From contig NZ_PJMX01000001.1 of the NCBI RefSeq assembly GCF_002846415.1, forward strand, positions 2,046,001-2,110,000: 64,000 nucleotides of DNA, written 5' to 3'. Both the position numbers and the translations under genes were made by a program. Below, piece after piece: positions 8,845-17,208 of the stretch; position 1 is the first letter of the stretch, and every line of letters begins with the position of its first letter. The notes under the pieces are model-generated. The model was not told the DNA's origin and ran no database searches. It was given only the letters and a program-made list of their open reading frames with translations. Origin of the DNA: Streptomyces sp. TLI_146. GTDB taxonomy: Bacteria; Actinomycetota; Actinomycetes; Streptomycetales; Streptomycetaceae.

Positions 8845-9276
8845 TCAGCTCTGGACCGGCGCCGTCCACGGCAGCGCGATCCAGACGGTCTTGCCGCCGT
8901 CCGGCGTCGGGGTGACCGACAGCCGCCCCCCGCACTCGGCGGCGAGCCAGCGGATGATCACCATGCCGCGTCCGTTGTCCTGCTGGACGGCGGCGGGAAG
9001 ACGTTTCGGCCAGCGGGGATGGCTGTCGGTGACACCGATGTGGAGCTGCTCGTAGCGCTCCAGGCGCAGATCCACGGTGAAGGTGGGCGACTGGCCGAAC
9101 GTGTGCTGCACGGCGTTGGTCGCGAGTTCGGAGACGATCAGGCGGATCGTATCGGCGGTGTCGGCATCCGTCGGAAGACCCCACTCGGTGAGTACGCCGA
9201 CGACGTGTCTGCGGGCGGCGGAGACCGAGGCGGGATCGCTCGGCAGAGTGACGGTGGATTCTTGGTGGTCTGCCAT
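8845..9276 (-). CDS. Anti-sigma-factor-like histidine kinase/ATPase (RsbW/SpoIIAB type)
   Basis: GHKL-fold regulatory ATPase of 143 residues. Visible boxes are the N-box SELATNAVQHT, the G1 region GVTDSHPRWP, the G2 region DNGRGMVII, and the TPDGGKTVW strand. Actinobacteria have many such proteins and most lack a known partner sigma factor. The ATG at 9276 follows GGGAAAGGGAC. The open frame continues to 9381 but the extra part is not conserved-looking. It is divergent from a WhiJ-like XRE regulator and a DUF397 gene, a recurrent Streptomyces trio linked to development and antibiotic control. Confidence 0.88.
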   Translation of the reverse strand: MADHQESTVTLPSDPASVSAARRHVVGVLTEWGLPTDADTADTIRLIVSELATNAVQHTFGQSPTFTVDLRLERYEQLHIGVTDSHPRWPKRLPAAVQQDNGRGMVIIRWLAAECGGRLSVTPTPDGGKTVWIALPWTAPVQS

Positions 9277-9518
9277 GGCGACGCTGTCCCTTTCCCACCC
9301 GGGCCGGCCAGCTGGACGCGTAGCGAGCGGACAAACGCGAGGACGGCCCGGACTTGTGCTTCGCGCCAGAGTGCCACTCATCGTGCCGCCGGATGCGCCG
9401 ATCCACCAAGATGTGCATATATCTGTCGCTCAAAGCGGTGAACTCTGCGACGAAGGACCGTATTTGGGCGCCACACTTGCCCATCACCCGAATCCCGGCC
9501 GGGTGGAAGGAGACCGAC

Positions 9519-10376
9519 ATGTGGCACGGGCCCGCGGTACGCCGCCGCAAACTCGGCGAGGAACTGCGCCGGCTGCGCTGCGCGGCCGCCCTCACGAGCG
9601 GCGAGGTCGCCGGGCAGCTGGGCTGGCACCAGTCCAAGGTGAGCCGGATCGAGACCGGCCGCAGCGGGGTGAAGCCCGCCGACGTGGCCCTCCTCCTTGA
9701 GGTGTACGGGGTGGACGACCCCGGGCTGCGGGCGCTGCTCGAGGCGCTCGCGGGGTCGCGGGACGGGCGCGGCGGCCAGTGGTGGCAGGCCTATCGTGGG
9801 CTGCTTCCGCCGCAGTACCGCGACTTCATCAGCCTGGAGTCACAGGCGTCGGCGGCGCGCACCCTGGAGACGTCCGTGGTGCCGGGGCTGCTCCAGACGC
9901 CCGAGTACGCCCGTGCGGTGACCCGGGCGGCCCTCGGCGGGCTCGACGCGGTACGGGTGGACTCCCTGGTGGAGGTGCGCCTGGCGCGCCAGGAGGTGCT
10001 GCGGGCCGATCCGCCGCTGGAGCTGAGCGCGGTGGTCGACGAGGCGGCGCTGCACCGCGAGGTGGGCGGGCCGGACGCGATGCGGCGGCAGTTGCGCCAT
10101 CTCCTGGAGGCGGCTCAGCTGCCGCATGTCCGGCTGCGGGTGCTGCCTTTCAGCTGCGGTGGCCATATCGGTCTCACCGGGCCTTTCATTATCTTCTCCT
10201 TTCCGCACATTTCCGATCTGGACGTTGTTGTTATCGACCACTTGACGAGTAGCCTCTATCTCGAACGGAGAGAAGACCTTGAGGCGTACAGCGCCGCGTT
10301 CCACCTGGCCGAGGCGCAGGCCCTCTCGTTCAAGGAATCATTGAATCTCATCGCCGGGATGACTCACGGCGTGTAA
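9519..10376 (+). CDS. WhiJ-like XRE-family regulator (HTH + DUF5753)
   Basis: DNA-binding regulator of 285 residues. Residues about 8-62 form an XRE helix-turn-helix (RRLRCAAALTSGEVAGQLG, HQSKVSRIETGR). The rest is the DUF5753 ligand/partner domain (LQTPEYARA, RQEVLRADPPLEL, LPFSCGGH). The ATG at 9519 has a GGAAGGAG site. The frame remains open to 9354 but lacks conservation features. It is followed after 7 bases by a DUF397 gene and is divergent from the anti-sigma kinase. In known systems of this layout (whiJ, abaA-like loci) the small DUF397 protein modulates the regulator. Confidence 0.93.
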   Translation: MWHGPAVRRRKLGEELRRLRCAAALTSGEVAGQLGWHQSKVSRIETGRSGVKPADVALLLEVYGVDDPGLRALLEALAGSRDGRGGQWWQAYRGLLPPQYRDFISLESQASAARTLETSVVPGLLQTPEYARAVTRAALGGLDAVRVDSLVEVRLARQEVLRADPPLELSAVVDEAALHREVGGPDAMRRQLRHLLEAAQLPHVRLRVLPFSCGGHIGLTGPFIIFSFPHISDLDVVVIDHLTSSLYLERREDLEAYSAAFHLAEAQALSFKESLNLIAGMTHGV

Positions 10377-10383
10377 GGGAGGC

Positions 10384-10632
10384 ATGATGCCCGCACCCCC
10401 CGCGCATGTACCTTCCAGCACTTCTCTGAACGGTGCGCAGTGGCGGCGCAGCAGCCGTAGTACAGGAATGAACAATTGCGTCGAGGCCGCATTCCTCGAC
10501 GCCGGACTGCTCGCCGTCCGCGATTCCAAGCGGACCGCCGGACCCGCGCTGCTCTTCGGAGCACGGGCCTGGCACAGCTTCCTTTCCGGTCTGCCAGTCG
10601 AGCTCAACGAGGCGCCCGACAGCAGGGATTGA
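10384..10632 (+). CDS. DUF397 protein, partner of the WhiJ-like regulator
   Basis: Small acidic protein of 82 residues with the DUF397 signature: a W-R-R-S-S-R-S stretch (QWRRSSRST), the CVEAAF strand, LLAVRDSKR and a closing W-H-S-F-L segment. The start is one of two adjacent ATGs (10384/10387) behind GGGAGG. It is translated as a pair with the upstream XRE/DUF5753 gene. The related BldB-type and WhiJ-associated proteins have no enzymatic activity and act by protein contact. That role here is inferred. Confidence 0.9.
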   Translation: MMPAPPAHVPSSTSLNGAQWRRSSRSTGMNNCVEAAFLDAGLLAVRDSKRTAGPALLFGARAWHSFLSGLPVELNEAPDSRD

Positions 10633-10648
10633 GCATGCGAACGGGGGA

Positions 10649-11791
10649 CTAGGCGGTGGGCGCGGTCCGCAGGATCGTGTCCACTGCCCACTGGACCTGA
10701 TCCTCAGTCAGGTCCGCCCGGGCGGTCAGCCGCAGCCGGGAGACGCCGTCCGGCACCGACGGCGGCCGGAAGCACCCCACCGCGAGTCCCGCGCCCCGGC
10801 AGTCGGCCGCCCAGGCCACCGCCTGCTCCGGCGAGGGCGCCCGCACCGAGACCACGGCCGCGTCCGGGCGCGCCGCCCGAAGGCCCGCCGCCGTCAGCCG
10901 TCCGTGCAGCTCGGCCGCCACGGCCCTGGCCCGGCCCGCCCGCTCCGGCTCGGCCTCCAGAAGCCGCAGCGCCGCCAGCGCGCCGCCCACCGCAGCGGGT
11001 GCGAGACCGGTATCGAAGATGAACGTGCGGGCGGCGTTGACCAGGTGCCGGATGACCCGGGCCGGGCCCAGGACCGCGCCGCCCTGGCTGCCGAGCGACT
11101 TGGACAGGGTGAGGGTGGCCACCACGTCGTCGTCGCCCGCGAGCCCCGCGGCGTGCAGCCCGCCCCGGCCGCCCTCGCCCAGGACGCCGAGGCCGTGGGC
11201 GTCGTCCACCACCAGCGCCGCCCCGAACTCCCGGCAGGCGGCGGCGAGTCCGGGCAGCGGGGCGGCGTCGCCGTCCACCGAGAAGACCGAGTCGCTCACC
11301 GTGAGCGCGGGCCCGCCGTGGGCGTCCAGCGCCTTGCCGACGGCCTCGGGGTCGGCGTGCGGGACCACCTCGGTCCGCGCGCGCGAGAGCCGGCACCCGT
11401 CGACGATCGAGGCGTGGTTGCCCGCGTCGGAGACGATCAGCGAGTCCCGCTCGCCGAGGGCGGTCAGCGCGGCGAGGTTGGCCGCGTACCCGGAGGAGAA
11501 GACGAGCGCCGCCTCGAACCCGCAGAACCGGGCCAGCGCCTCCTCCAGCTCGGTGTGGAGCGCGGTCGTCCCGGTGACCAGACGCGATCCGGTGGCTCCG
11601 GCGCCCCAGCGCAGCGCCGCGTCGGCGGCGCCCCGGGTGACGGCCGGGTGCCGGGTGAGGCCCAGGTAGTCGTTGCTGGCCAGATCCAGGAGGTCCTGGT
11701 CGGCGGCGCGCGGCCGCAGCACCCGTACGAGACCGGCGCGCTCGCGCCGCTCGGTCGCTCCGTCGATCCAGTCGAATGGCGCTCGGGGCAT
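10649..11791 (-). CDS. bioF: 8-amino-7-oxononanoate synthase BioF
   Basis: PLP enzyme of 380 residues that condenses pimeloyl-ACP/CoA with alanine in biotin synthesis. The alpha-oxoamine synthase fold is clear: [22 protein letters not shown]-like glycine region ([14 protein letters not shown]), [10 protein letters not shown], and the PLP Schiff-base Lys231 in [11 protein letters not shown]. The ATG at 11791 follows AAGGGATC. It is transcribed divergently from bioB-bioA-bioD across a 144-base control region, and convergent with the DUF397 gene only 16 bases away. Confidence 0.96.
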   Translation of the reverse strand: MPRAPFDWIDGATERRERAGLVRVLRPRAADQDLLDLASNDYLGLTRHPAVTRGAADAALRWGAGATGSRLVTGTTALHTELEEALARFCGFEAALVFSSGYAANLAALTALGERDSLIVSDAGNHASIVDGCRLSRARTEVVPHADPEAVGKALDAHGGPALTVSDSVFSVDGDAAPLPGLAAACREFGAALVVDDAHGLGVLGEGGRGGLHAAGLAGDDDVVATLTLSKSLGSQGGAVLGPARVIRHLVNAARTFIFDTGLAPAAVGGALAALRLLEAEPERAGRARAVAAELHGRLTAAGLRAARPDAAVVSVRAPSPEQAVAWAADCRGAGLAVGCFRPPSVPDGVSRLRLTARADLTEDQVQWAVDTILRTAPTA

Positions 11792-11849
11792 GGTGAAGAT
11801 CCCTTTTGTAGGCAGCGGACAGACCCTATTCCTGGACGGGCGAGGTCAG

Positions 11850-11869
11850 GGTGTGGCAATACACACACC
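11850..11869. promoter_or_regulatory. Candidate operator in the bioF/bioB divergent promoter
   Basis: Inverted repeat GGTGTG-N8-CACACC centred about 77 bases upstream of the bioB start and 68 bases upstream of bioF. Its position between divergent biotin genes fits a single biotin-responsive repressor (a BirA-HTH or BioQ-type TetR protein in other actinobacteria). The regulator is not encoded in this window. The whole gap 11792-11935 is non-coding. Confidence 0.45.
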
Positions 11870-11935
11870 TTCCGGGAGCGCAGTTGTACGATCCCTCCTT
11901 GGCTGGAAGCGGGGTCTTGGGCAAGGATCGGCGCC

Positions 11936-13129
11936 ATGGACCTGCTGAACACGCTGGTGGACAAGGGGCTGCGGCGCGAGCTGCCGAGCCGTGAAGAGGC
12001 GCTCGCCGTACTGGCGACCTCCGACGAGGAACTGCTCGACGTGGTGGCCGCGGCCGGCAAGGTGCGCCGTCAGTGGTTCGGGCGCCGGGTGAAGCTGAAC
12101 TACCTGGTGAACCTGAAGTCCGGGCTGTGCCCCGAGGACTGCTCGTACTGCTCGCAGCGGCTCGGTTCCAAGGCCGAGATCCTCAAGTACACCTGGCTGA
12201 AGCCGGACGAGGCGTCCAAGGCGGCCGCCGCGGGTGTCGCGGGCGGCGCCAAGCGCGTCTGCCTGGTGGCCAGCGGCCGCGGCCCGACCGACCGCGACGT
12301 GGACCGCGTCTCGAAGACGATCGAGGCGATCAAGGAGCAGAACGAGGGCGTCGAGGTGTGCGCCTGCCTCGGTCTCCTCTCGGACGGCCAGGCCGAGCGG
12401 CTGCGCGCGGCGGGCGCCGACGCGTACAACCACAACCTCAACACGTCCGAGGGGACGTACGGGGACATCACGACCACCCACACCTACGCCGACCGCGTCG
12501 ACACCGTGCAGAAGGCGCACTCCGCCGGGCTCTCGGCCTGCTCGGGGCTGATCGCGGGCATGGGCGAGAGCGACGAGGACCTCGTCGACGTCGTCTACGC
12601 GCTGCGCGAGCTCGACCCGGACTCGGTGCCGGTCAACTTCCTCATCCCGTTCGAGGGCACCCCGCTCGCCAAGGAGTGGAACCTCACCCCGCAGCGCTGT
12701 CTGCGCATCCTGGCGATGGTCCGGTTCGTCTGCCCGGACGTCGAGGTCCGGCTCGCGGGCGGCCGCGAGGTGCATCTGCGCTCGATGCAGCCGCTCGCCC
12801 TGCACCTGGTCAACTCGATCTTCCTCGGCGACTACCTCACCAGTGAGGGCCAGGAGGGCAAGGCGGACCTGGAGATGATCGCGGACGCCGGCTTCGAGGT
12901 GGAGGGCGCGGGCACGACCACGCTGCCCGAGCACCGCGCCGACGCGCTGGCCGCCGCGGGCTGCGGCTCGCACGCGCAGAGCGGCTGCGGCTCGCACCAG
13001 GGCGGCGGCTGCGGCCCGTGCGGCTCCGAGAGCGTCCCGGCCGCCGCGGCCGAGGTCTCCGAGGCGCGTACGGACCTGGTGGCGGTACGCCGCCGGGGTG
13101 CGGGAACGGACCTCGCGCCCAATGCCTGA
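11936..13129 (+). CDS. bioB: Biotin synthase BioB with cysteine-rich C-terminal tail
   Basis: Radical-SAM enzyme converting dethiobiotin to biotin. The SAM cluster motif is CPEDCSYC near residue 64, followed by the conserved [12 protein letters not shown] and [10 protein letters not shown] motifs and the late RLAGGRE strand. At 397 residues it is about 50 longer than E. coli BioB. The extra tail contains Cys343, His346, Cys351, His354, Cys359 and Cys362 in two CGSH repeats and one CGPC, suggesting metal or Fe-S binding. The ATG at 11936 is the family start, although the frame is open upstream. It overlaps bioA by eight bases. Confidence 0.96.
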   Translation: MDLLNTLVDKGLRRELPSREEALAVLATSDEELLDVVAAAGKVRRQWFGRRVKLNYLVNLKSGLCPEDCSYCSQRLGSKAEILKYTWLKPDEASKAAAAGVAGGAKRVCLVASGRGPTDRDVDRVSKTIEAIKEQNEGVEVCACLGLLSDGQAERLRAAGADAYNHNLNTSEGTYGDITTTHTYADRVDTVQKAHSAGLSACSGLIAGMGESDEDLVDVVYALRELDPDSVPVNFLIPFEGTPLAKEWNLTPQRCLRILAMVRFVCPDVEVRLAGGREVHLRSMQPLALHLVNSIFLGDYLTSEGQEGKADLEMIADAGFEVEGAGTTTLPEHRADALAAAGCGSHAQSGCGSHQGGGCGPCGSESVPAAAAEVSEARTDLVAVRRRGAGTDLAPNA

Positions 13130-14429
13130 TCGCGGTTACGACGTCGCCGAGCTGCGGGCTCTGGACCGGCAGCACGTCTGGCACCCCTACGGCCCCATGC
13201 CGGGCCGCCAGGAGCCGCTGGTCGTGGAGTCCGCGTCCGGGGTGCGGCTGCGCCTCGCCGAGGAAGCGCACGGGCAGCGCGAGCTGGTCGACGGCATGGC
13301 GTCCTGGTGGGCGGCGCTGCACGGCTACCGCCACCCGGTCCTGGACGAGGCCGTGCGCGGCCAGCTGGACCGGATGAGCCATGTGATGTTCGGCGGGCTC
13401 ACCCACGAGCCCGCCGTGCGCCTGAGCACGAAGCTCGTGGAGATCACCCCCGAGCCGCTCCAGCACGTCTTCCTCAGCGACTCCGGTTCGGTGTCGGTCG
13501 AGGTCGCCATCAAGATGTGCCTGCAGTACTGGAAGTCGGTCGGGCAGCCGCGCAAGCAGCGGCTGCTGACCTGGCGCGGCGGCTACCACGGCGACACCTG
13601 GCAGCCGATGTCGGTGTGCGACCCGGACGGCGGCATGCACTCGCTGTGGTCCGGCCGGCTGCCGGAGCAGGTCTTCGCGGACGCGCCCCCCACGGGGTAC
13701 GACGCGGAGCCGGACGAGGCCTATGTACGCCATCTGCGGGAGGTGATCGCCCGCCACGCCGACGAGGTGGCGGCGGTGATCGTCGAGCCGGTGGTGCAGA
13801 ACGCGGGCGGGATGCGGTTCCACTCCCCCGGCTATCTGCGGGTGCTGCGCGAGGCGTGCGACGAGTACGGCGTGCTGCTGGTGTTCGACGAGATCGCCAC
13901 CGGCTTCGGCCGCACCGGCACGCTCTTCGCGTCCGAGCACGCCGGTGTGTCGCCCGACGTGCTGTGCGTGGGCAAGGCGCTGACCGGCGGCTATCTGTCG
14001 ATGGCGGCGACGCTGTGCACCACCCGGGTGGCCGAGGGCATCTCCTCGGGCGAGGTCCCGGTGCTTGCGCACGGCCCCACGTACATGGGCAATCCGCTGG
14101 CCGCGTCCGTCGCCTGCGCCTCGATCGACCTGTTGCTGTCCCAGGACTGGCAGGGCGAGATCAAGCGCCTGGAGACGGGGATGCGCGACGGTCTGGGCGA
14201 GCTGGTGGGGACGCCGGGGGTCAAGGACGTCCGCGTCCTCGGCGCGATCGGCGTCGTCCAGCTCGACCACGACGTGGACATGGCGGCGGCGACCCGGGCG
14301 GCGGTCCGCGAGGGCGTGTGGCTGCGCCCGTTCCGCGACCTCGTCTACACGATGCCGCCGTATGTGACGAACGACGAGGACCTGGCGCGGATCTGCCGTG
14401 CCGTGGGCGCTGCGGCTCGGGAGGGCTGA
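13122..14429 (+). CDS. bioA: Adenosylmethionine-8-amino-7-oxononanoate aminotransferase BioA
   Basis: Class III PLP aminotransferase (435 residues) making 7,8-diaminopelargonate with SAM as amino donor. It shows the BioA-specific opening [18 protein letters not shown], the [13 protein letters not shown] glycine/serine phosphate loop, [21 protein letters not shown] and the Schiff-base Lys285 in [11 protein letters not shown]. The ATG at 13122 lies within the last codons of bioB, so translation is coupled. The bioD gene follows after one base. Confidence 0.97.
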   Translation: MPDRGYDVAELRALDRQHVWHPYGPMPGRQEPLVVESASGVRLRLAEEAHGQRELVDGMASWWAALHGYRHPVLDEAVRGQLDRMSHVMFGGLTHEPAVRLSTKLVEITPEPLQHVFLSDSGSVSVEVAIKMCLQYWKSVGQPRKQRLLTWRGGYHGDTWQPMSVCDPDGGMHSLWSGRLPEQVFADAPPTGYDAEPDEAYVRHLREVIARHADEVAAVIVEPVVQNAGGMRFHSPGYLRVLREACDEYGVLLVFDEIATGFGRTGTLFASEHAGVSPDVLCVGKALTGGYLSMAATLCTTRVAEGISSGEVPVLAHGPTYMGNPLAASVACASIDLLLSQDWQGEIKRLETGMRDGLGELVGTPGVKDVRVLGAIGVVQLDHDVDMAAATRAAVREGVWLRPFRDLVYTMPPYVTNDEDLARICRAVGAAAREG

Positions 14430-14430
14430 G

Positions 14431-15123
14431 ATGACGGTGCTGGTAGTGAGCGGTACGGGGACGGAGATCGGCAAGACGGTCGTCACGGCGGCCGTGGCCG
14501 CTCTCGCGCGCGCCGCCGGACGCACGGTCGCCGTACTCAAGCCGGCCCAGACCGGGGTCGCCCCCGGCGAGCACGGCGATGTGGCGGAGGTGCGGCGCCT
14601 GGCGGGCGACGACATCACCGGCGCGGAACTCGCCCGCTTCCCCGAGCCGTTGGCCCCCAACACGGCCGCCCGGCGGGCCGGGATGACGGCCGTGCGCCCC
14701 GAGGAGGTCGCCGAGGCGGCCGAGAAGCTGGCCGCCGAGCACGACCTGGTCCTCGTGGAGGGCGCGGGCGGGCTGCTGGTCCGCCTCGACGACGAGGGCG
14801 GCACGCTCGCGGACGTGGCCCGGCTACTCGGCGCGCCCGTCCTGGTCGTCACCCCGGCCGGGCTCGGCACGCTGAACATGGCGGCGCTGACCGGCGAGGC
14901 GCTGCGGGCCCGGGGCATCGCCTGCGCGGGCGTGGTGGTGGGCAGCTGGCCCGCCGAGCCGGACCTGGCGTCCCGCTGCAACCTGGCGGACCTGCCGGAG
15001 TCCGCGGGCTCGCCGCTGGTCGGGCTGGTGCCGGAGGGCGCCGGACGGCTGTCGGGCGCCGACTTCCGTGCGGCGGCGCCGAGTTGGCTCGGTCCGGAGC
15101 TCGGCGGCGACTGGAGCCTGTGA
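14431..15123 (+). CDS. bioD: Dethiobiotin synthetase BioD
   Basis: ATP-dependent ligase (230 residues) forming the ureido ring of dethiobiotin from diaminopelargonate and CO2. The P-loop [12 protein letters not shown] lies at residues 7-18, KPAQTG gives the substrate-binding strand, and [11 protein letters not shown] is the BioD signature. The start ATG 14431 directly follows the bioA stop, with GGGAGG inside the end of bioA. Its TGA overlaps the next ATG. Confidence 0.96.
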   Translation: MTVLVVSGTGTEIGKTVVTAAVAALARAAGRTVAVLKPAQTGVAPGEHGDVAEVRRLAGDDITGAELARFPEPLAPNTAARRAGMTAVRPEEVAEAAEKLAAEHDLVLVEGAGGLLVRLDDEGGTLADVARLLGAPVLVVTPAGLGTLNMAALTGEALRARGIACAGVVVGSWPAEPDLASRCNLADLPESAGSPLVGLVPEGAGRLSGADFRAAAPSWLGPELGGDWSL

Positions 15124-15476
15124 TGGCGGTCATCCGGGCACGGCTGCGCCAGATCGTCGTCGACTGCGCCGTGCCGGACCGCCTGGCGCGGTTCTGGGCG
15201 GCGCTGCTCGGCGGCGCCCCGGTGGTCCGCGACGCGGGCTGGGCGTACCTCGACGCACCCGGCACCGCGCGGCTCGCCTTCCAGCGGGTGCCGGAGGCGA
15301 AGGCGGGCAAGAACCGGCTCCATCTGGACCTCGTGGTGGAGGACGTCGCCCGTGCCCGGGCCGCCGCGGTGCGCCTGGGCGCGCGGTCGGTGGGCGCGGT
15401 CGTGACGGACGCGCAGGGCGCGTTCCAGGTGATGCGCGACCCGGAGGGGAACGAGTTCTGCTTCGTGAGCGGCTGA
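15123..15476 (+). CDS. VOC/glyoxalase-like protein coupled to the biotin operon
   Basis: Single VOC-fold protein of 117 residues with an opening LRQIVVDCAVPDRLARFWA strand-helix, an LHLDLVVEDV repeat and the closing RDPEGNEFCFV typical of the glyoxalase/bleomycin-resistance superfamily. It starts on the bioD stop (TGATG), so it is translated with the biotin genes. It has no known biotin function, and substrate and metal use cannot be read from sequence. A hairpin terminator follows at 15478. Confidence 0.85.
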   Translation: MAVIRARLRQIVVDCAVPDRLARFWAALLGGAPVVRDAGWAYLDAPGTARLAFQRVPEAKAGKNRLHLDLVVEDVARARAAAVRLGARSVGAVVTDAQGAFQVMRDPEGNEFCFVSG

Positions 15477-15477
15477 C

Positions 15478-15506
15478 GGCCGTCCCCCAGACACGAGGGA
15501 CGGGCC
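15478..15506 (+). terminator. Terminator of the bioBAD-VOC operon
   Basis: GGCCGTCCC (15478-15486) can pair with GGGACGGGCC (15497-15506), allowing one bulged G, over a 10-base loop. It lies immediately after the VOC stop codon. There is no T tract. Confidence 0.65.
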
Positions 15507-15591
15507 GCGCACGGGTGACGCGGGGCCGGGGCGGGGACAATCACTGTGTCCGCCCCGCCCGTTCTCCCGCCCGTCGTTGGAGGGTTCCCCC

Positions 15592-16263
15592 ATGGCGAAG
15601 CGCGCCAAGATCGCCCCGGACGCCGTGCACCATCCCCTGTTCGCCCGCTTCTACGGCCGGTTCAGCGAGGCGGCCGACCAGCGGGCGGGCGTCGCCGCCC
15701 ACCGCCGCGAGCTGCTGGCCGGGCTCTCCGGCCGGGTCATCGAGATCGGCGCGGGCAACGGCCTGAACTTCCCGCACTATCCGGGCGGCGTCTCCGAAGT
15801 GGTCGCCATCGAGCCCGAGCGCGGACTGCGCGCGCTGGCCGTCCGGGCGGCGCTGCGCGCCGAGGTGCCGGTCGACGTGGTGCCGGGCGCCGCCGAGGCA
15901 CTGCCGGTCAAGAGCGAGGCGTTCGACGCGGCCGTGGTCTCCCTGGTGCTGTGTTCCGTACGCGATGTGGACCGCTCGCTGGCGGAGATCCGCCGGGTCC
16001 TGCGCCCCGGCGGCGAGCTGCGGTTCTACGAGCATGTGCGGGCCGAGGGACGGGCCCTCGCGGCCGTCCAGCGCGCCGTGGACCGGACCCTGTGGCCGCT
16101 GCTGCTCGGGGGCTGCCACACCTCGCGCGACCCGCTCGCGGCGATCGGGGCGGCGGGGTTCGACGTGGTCGCGTTCCGCCGGCTGCGGGTGCCCGAGAAG
16201 GGGCCGCGGCACCCGGCGTCGCCCCATGTGCTCGGCACGGCACGGCGCCCGGATCTCGCCTGA
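15592..16263 (+). CDS. Class I SAM-dependent methyltransferase (UbiE/METTL7-like)
   Basis: Methyltransferase of 223 residues. SAM-binding motif I is VIEIGAGNGLNF, motif II is the acidic VVAIEPERGLR, and the post-I and motif III segments are FDAAVVSLVLCSV and EIRRVLRPGGELRFYEHV. The ATG at 15592 has GGAGGG upstream. It stands alone between the biotin operon and an ABC exporter. The substrate cannot be inferred, though small lipids or quinone-like acceptors are typical of the subgroup. Confidence 0.88.
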   Translation: MAKRAKIAPDAVHHPLFARFYGRFSEAADQRAGVAAHRRELLAGLSGRVIEIGAGNGLNFPHYPGGVSEVVAIEPERGLRALAVRAALRAEVPVDVVPGAAEALPVKSEAFDAAVVSLVLCSVRDVDRSLAEIRRVLRPGGELRFYEHVRAEGRALAAVQRAVDRTLWPLLLGGCHTSRDPLAAIGAAGFDVVAFRRLRVPEKGPRHPASPHVLGTARRPDLA

Positions 16264-16377
16264 CCCCCTTGCGGGATCTCCTGCTTCCGCCGGATGGCCC
16301 GGACCGGTCCGCGCCTCTACTCTCGTATGCCGTACGGGAGTCGGTCCAGCCATGACGCAACGACCCGGGAGGCGGCC

Positions 16378-17202
16378 TTGTCCACACCCGCAGCGGCCAC
16401 AGCGGCAACGGAAGGGGTCGCCGCGCGGGCCCGGGCGCTGACCAAGGCGTACGGCACGGGCGAGACGGCCGTCCTGGCGCTCGACTCGGTCGACGTGGAC
16501 ATCGCGCGCGGCCGGTTCACCGCGGTCATGGGCCCGTCGGGCTCGGGCAAGTCCACCCTGATGCACTGTCTGGCCGGGCTCGACTCGGTCTCGGCGGGCC
16601 AGGTGTGGCTCGGCGACACCGAGATCACCGGGCTCAAGGAGCGCGAGCTGACCCGGCTGCGGCGGGACCGGATCGGCTTTATGTTCCAGGCCTTCAACCT
16701 GCTGCCGACGCTCACCGCCGCCGAGAACATCACGCTGCCGATGGACATCGCCGGGCGCAAACCCGACCCGGAGTGGCTGGAACAGGTCATCGACACGCTC
16801 GGGCTGCGCGACCGGCTCAAGCACCGGCCCGCCCAGCTCTCCGGCGGCCAGCAGCAGCGGGTGGCGTGCGCGCGGGCGCTGGCGTCCCGCCCGGAGCTGA
16901 TCTTCGCGGACGAGCCGACCGGCAACCTCGACTCGCGGGCCGGGACGGAGGTCCTCACGTTCCTGCGGGAGGCCGTGGACCGGCTGAGGCAGACGGTCGT
17001 CATGGTCACCCACGATCCGGTCGCGGCGGGCCGGGCCGACCTGGTGCTGTTCCTGGCCGACGGGCGGATCGTCGACGAGATGCCCCGCCCGACGGCGGAG
17101 GCGGTCCTGGACCGGCTGCGGCTCTTCTCCGGCGGGCCGGGGACGGACTCGGCCACCGCCGAGGACGGCAGCCCCGACTTCGACCCGCTGCGCAAGGGCT
17201 GA
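16378..17202 (+). CDS. MacB/LolD-type ABC transporter ATP-binding protein
   Basis: ATPase subunit (274 residues from the TTG at 16378, which follows GGGAGG). The Walker A box is GPSGSGKST, the Q-loop is FMFQAFNLLP, the signature is LSGGQQQRV, Walker B is ELIFADEPTGNLD and the H-loop is VMVTHDP. FNLLP and the DEPTGNLD form are characteristic of the MacB/LolD/FtsE group, which powers FtsX-fold permeases. The permease gene follows after 6 bases. An upstream ATG at 16294 is possible but lacks a ribosome site. Confidence 0.92.
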   Translation: MSTPAAATAATEGVAARARALTKAYGTGETAVLALDSVDVDIARGRFTAVMGPSGSGKSTLMHCLAGLDSVSAGQVWLGDTEITGLKERELTRLRRDRIGFMFQAFNLLPTLTAAENITLPMDIAGRKPDPEWLEQVIDTLGLRDRLKHRPAQLSGGQQQRVACARALASRPELIFADEPTGNLDSRAGTEVLTFLREAVDRLRQTVVMVTHDPVAAGRADLVLFLADGRIVDEMPRPTAEAVLDRLRLFSGGPGTDSATAEDGSPDFDPLRKG

Positions 17203-17208
17203 GCGGCC

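Noticed and set aside
10904..11935. Upstream extension of the bioB frame (another 344 codons)
   Set aside because: Antisense to bioF and beyond known BioB N-termini; the ATG at 11936 gives the family start.
12837..15608. A 923-codon open frame on the minus strand
   Set aside because: Antisense to bioB, bioA, bioD and the VOC gene, all of which have clear conserved motifs; composition is typical of shadow frames.
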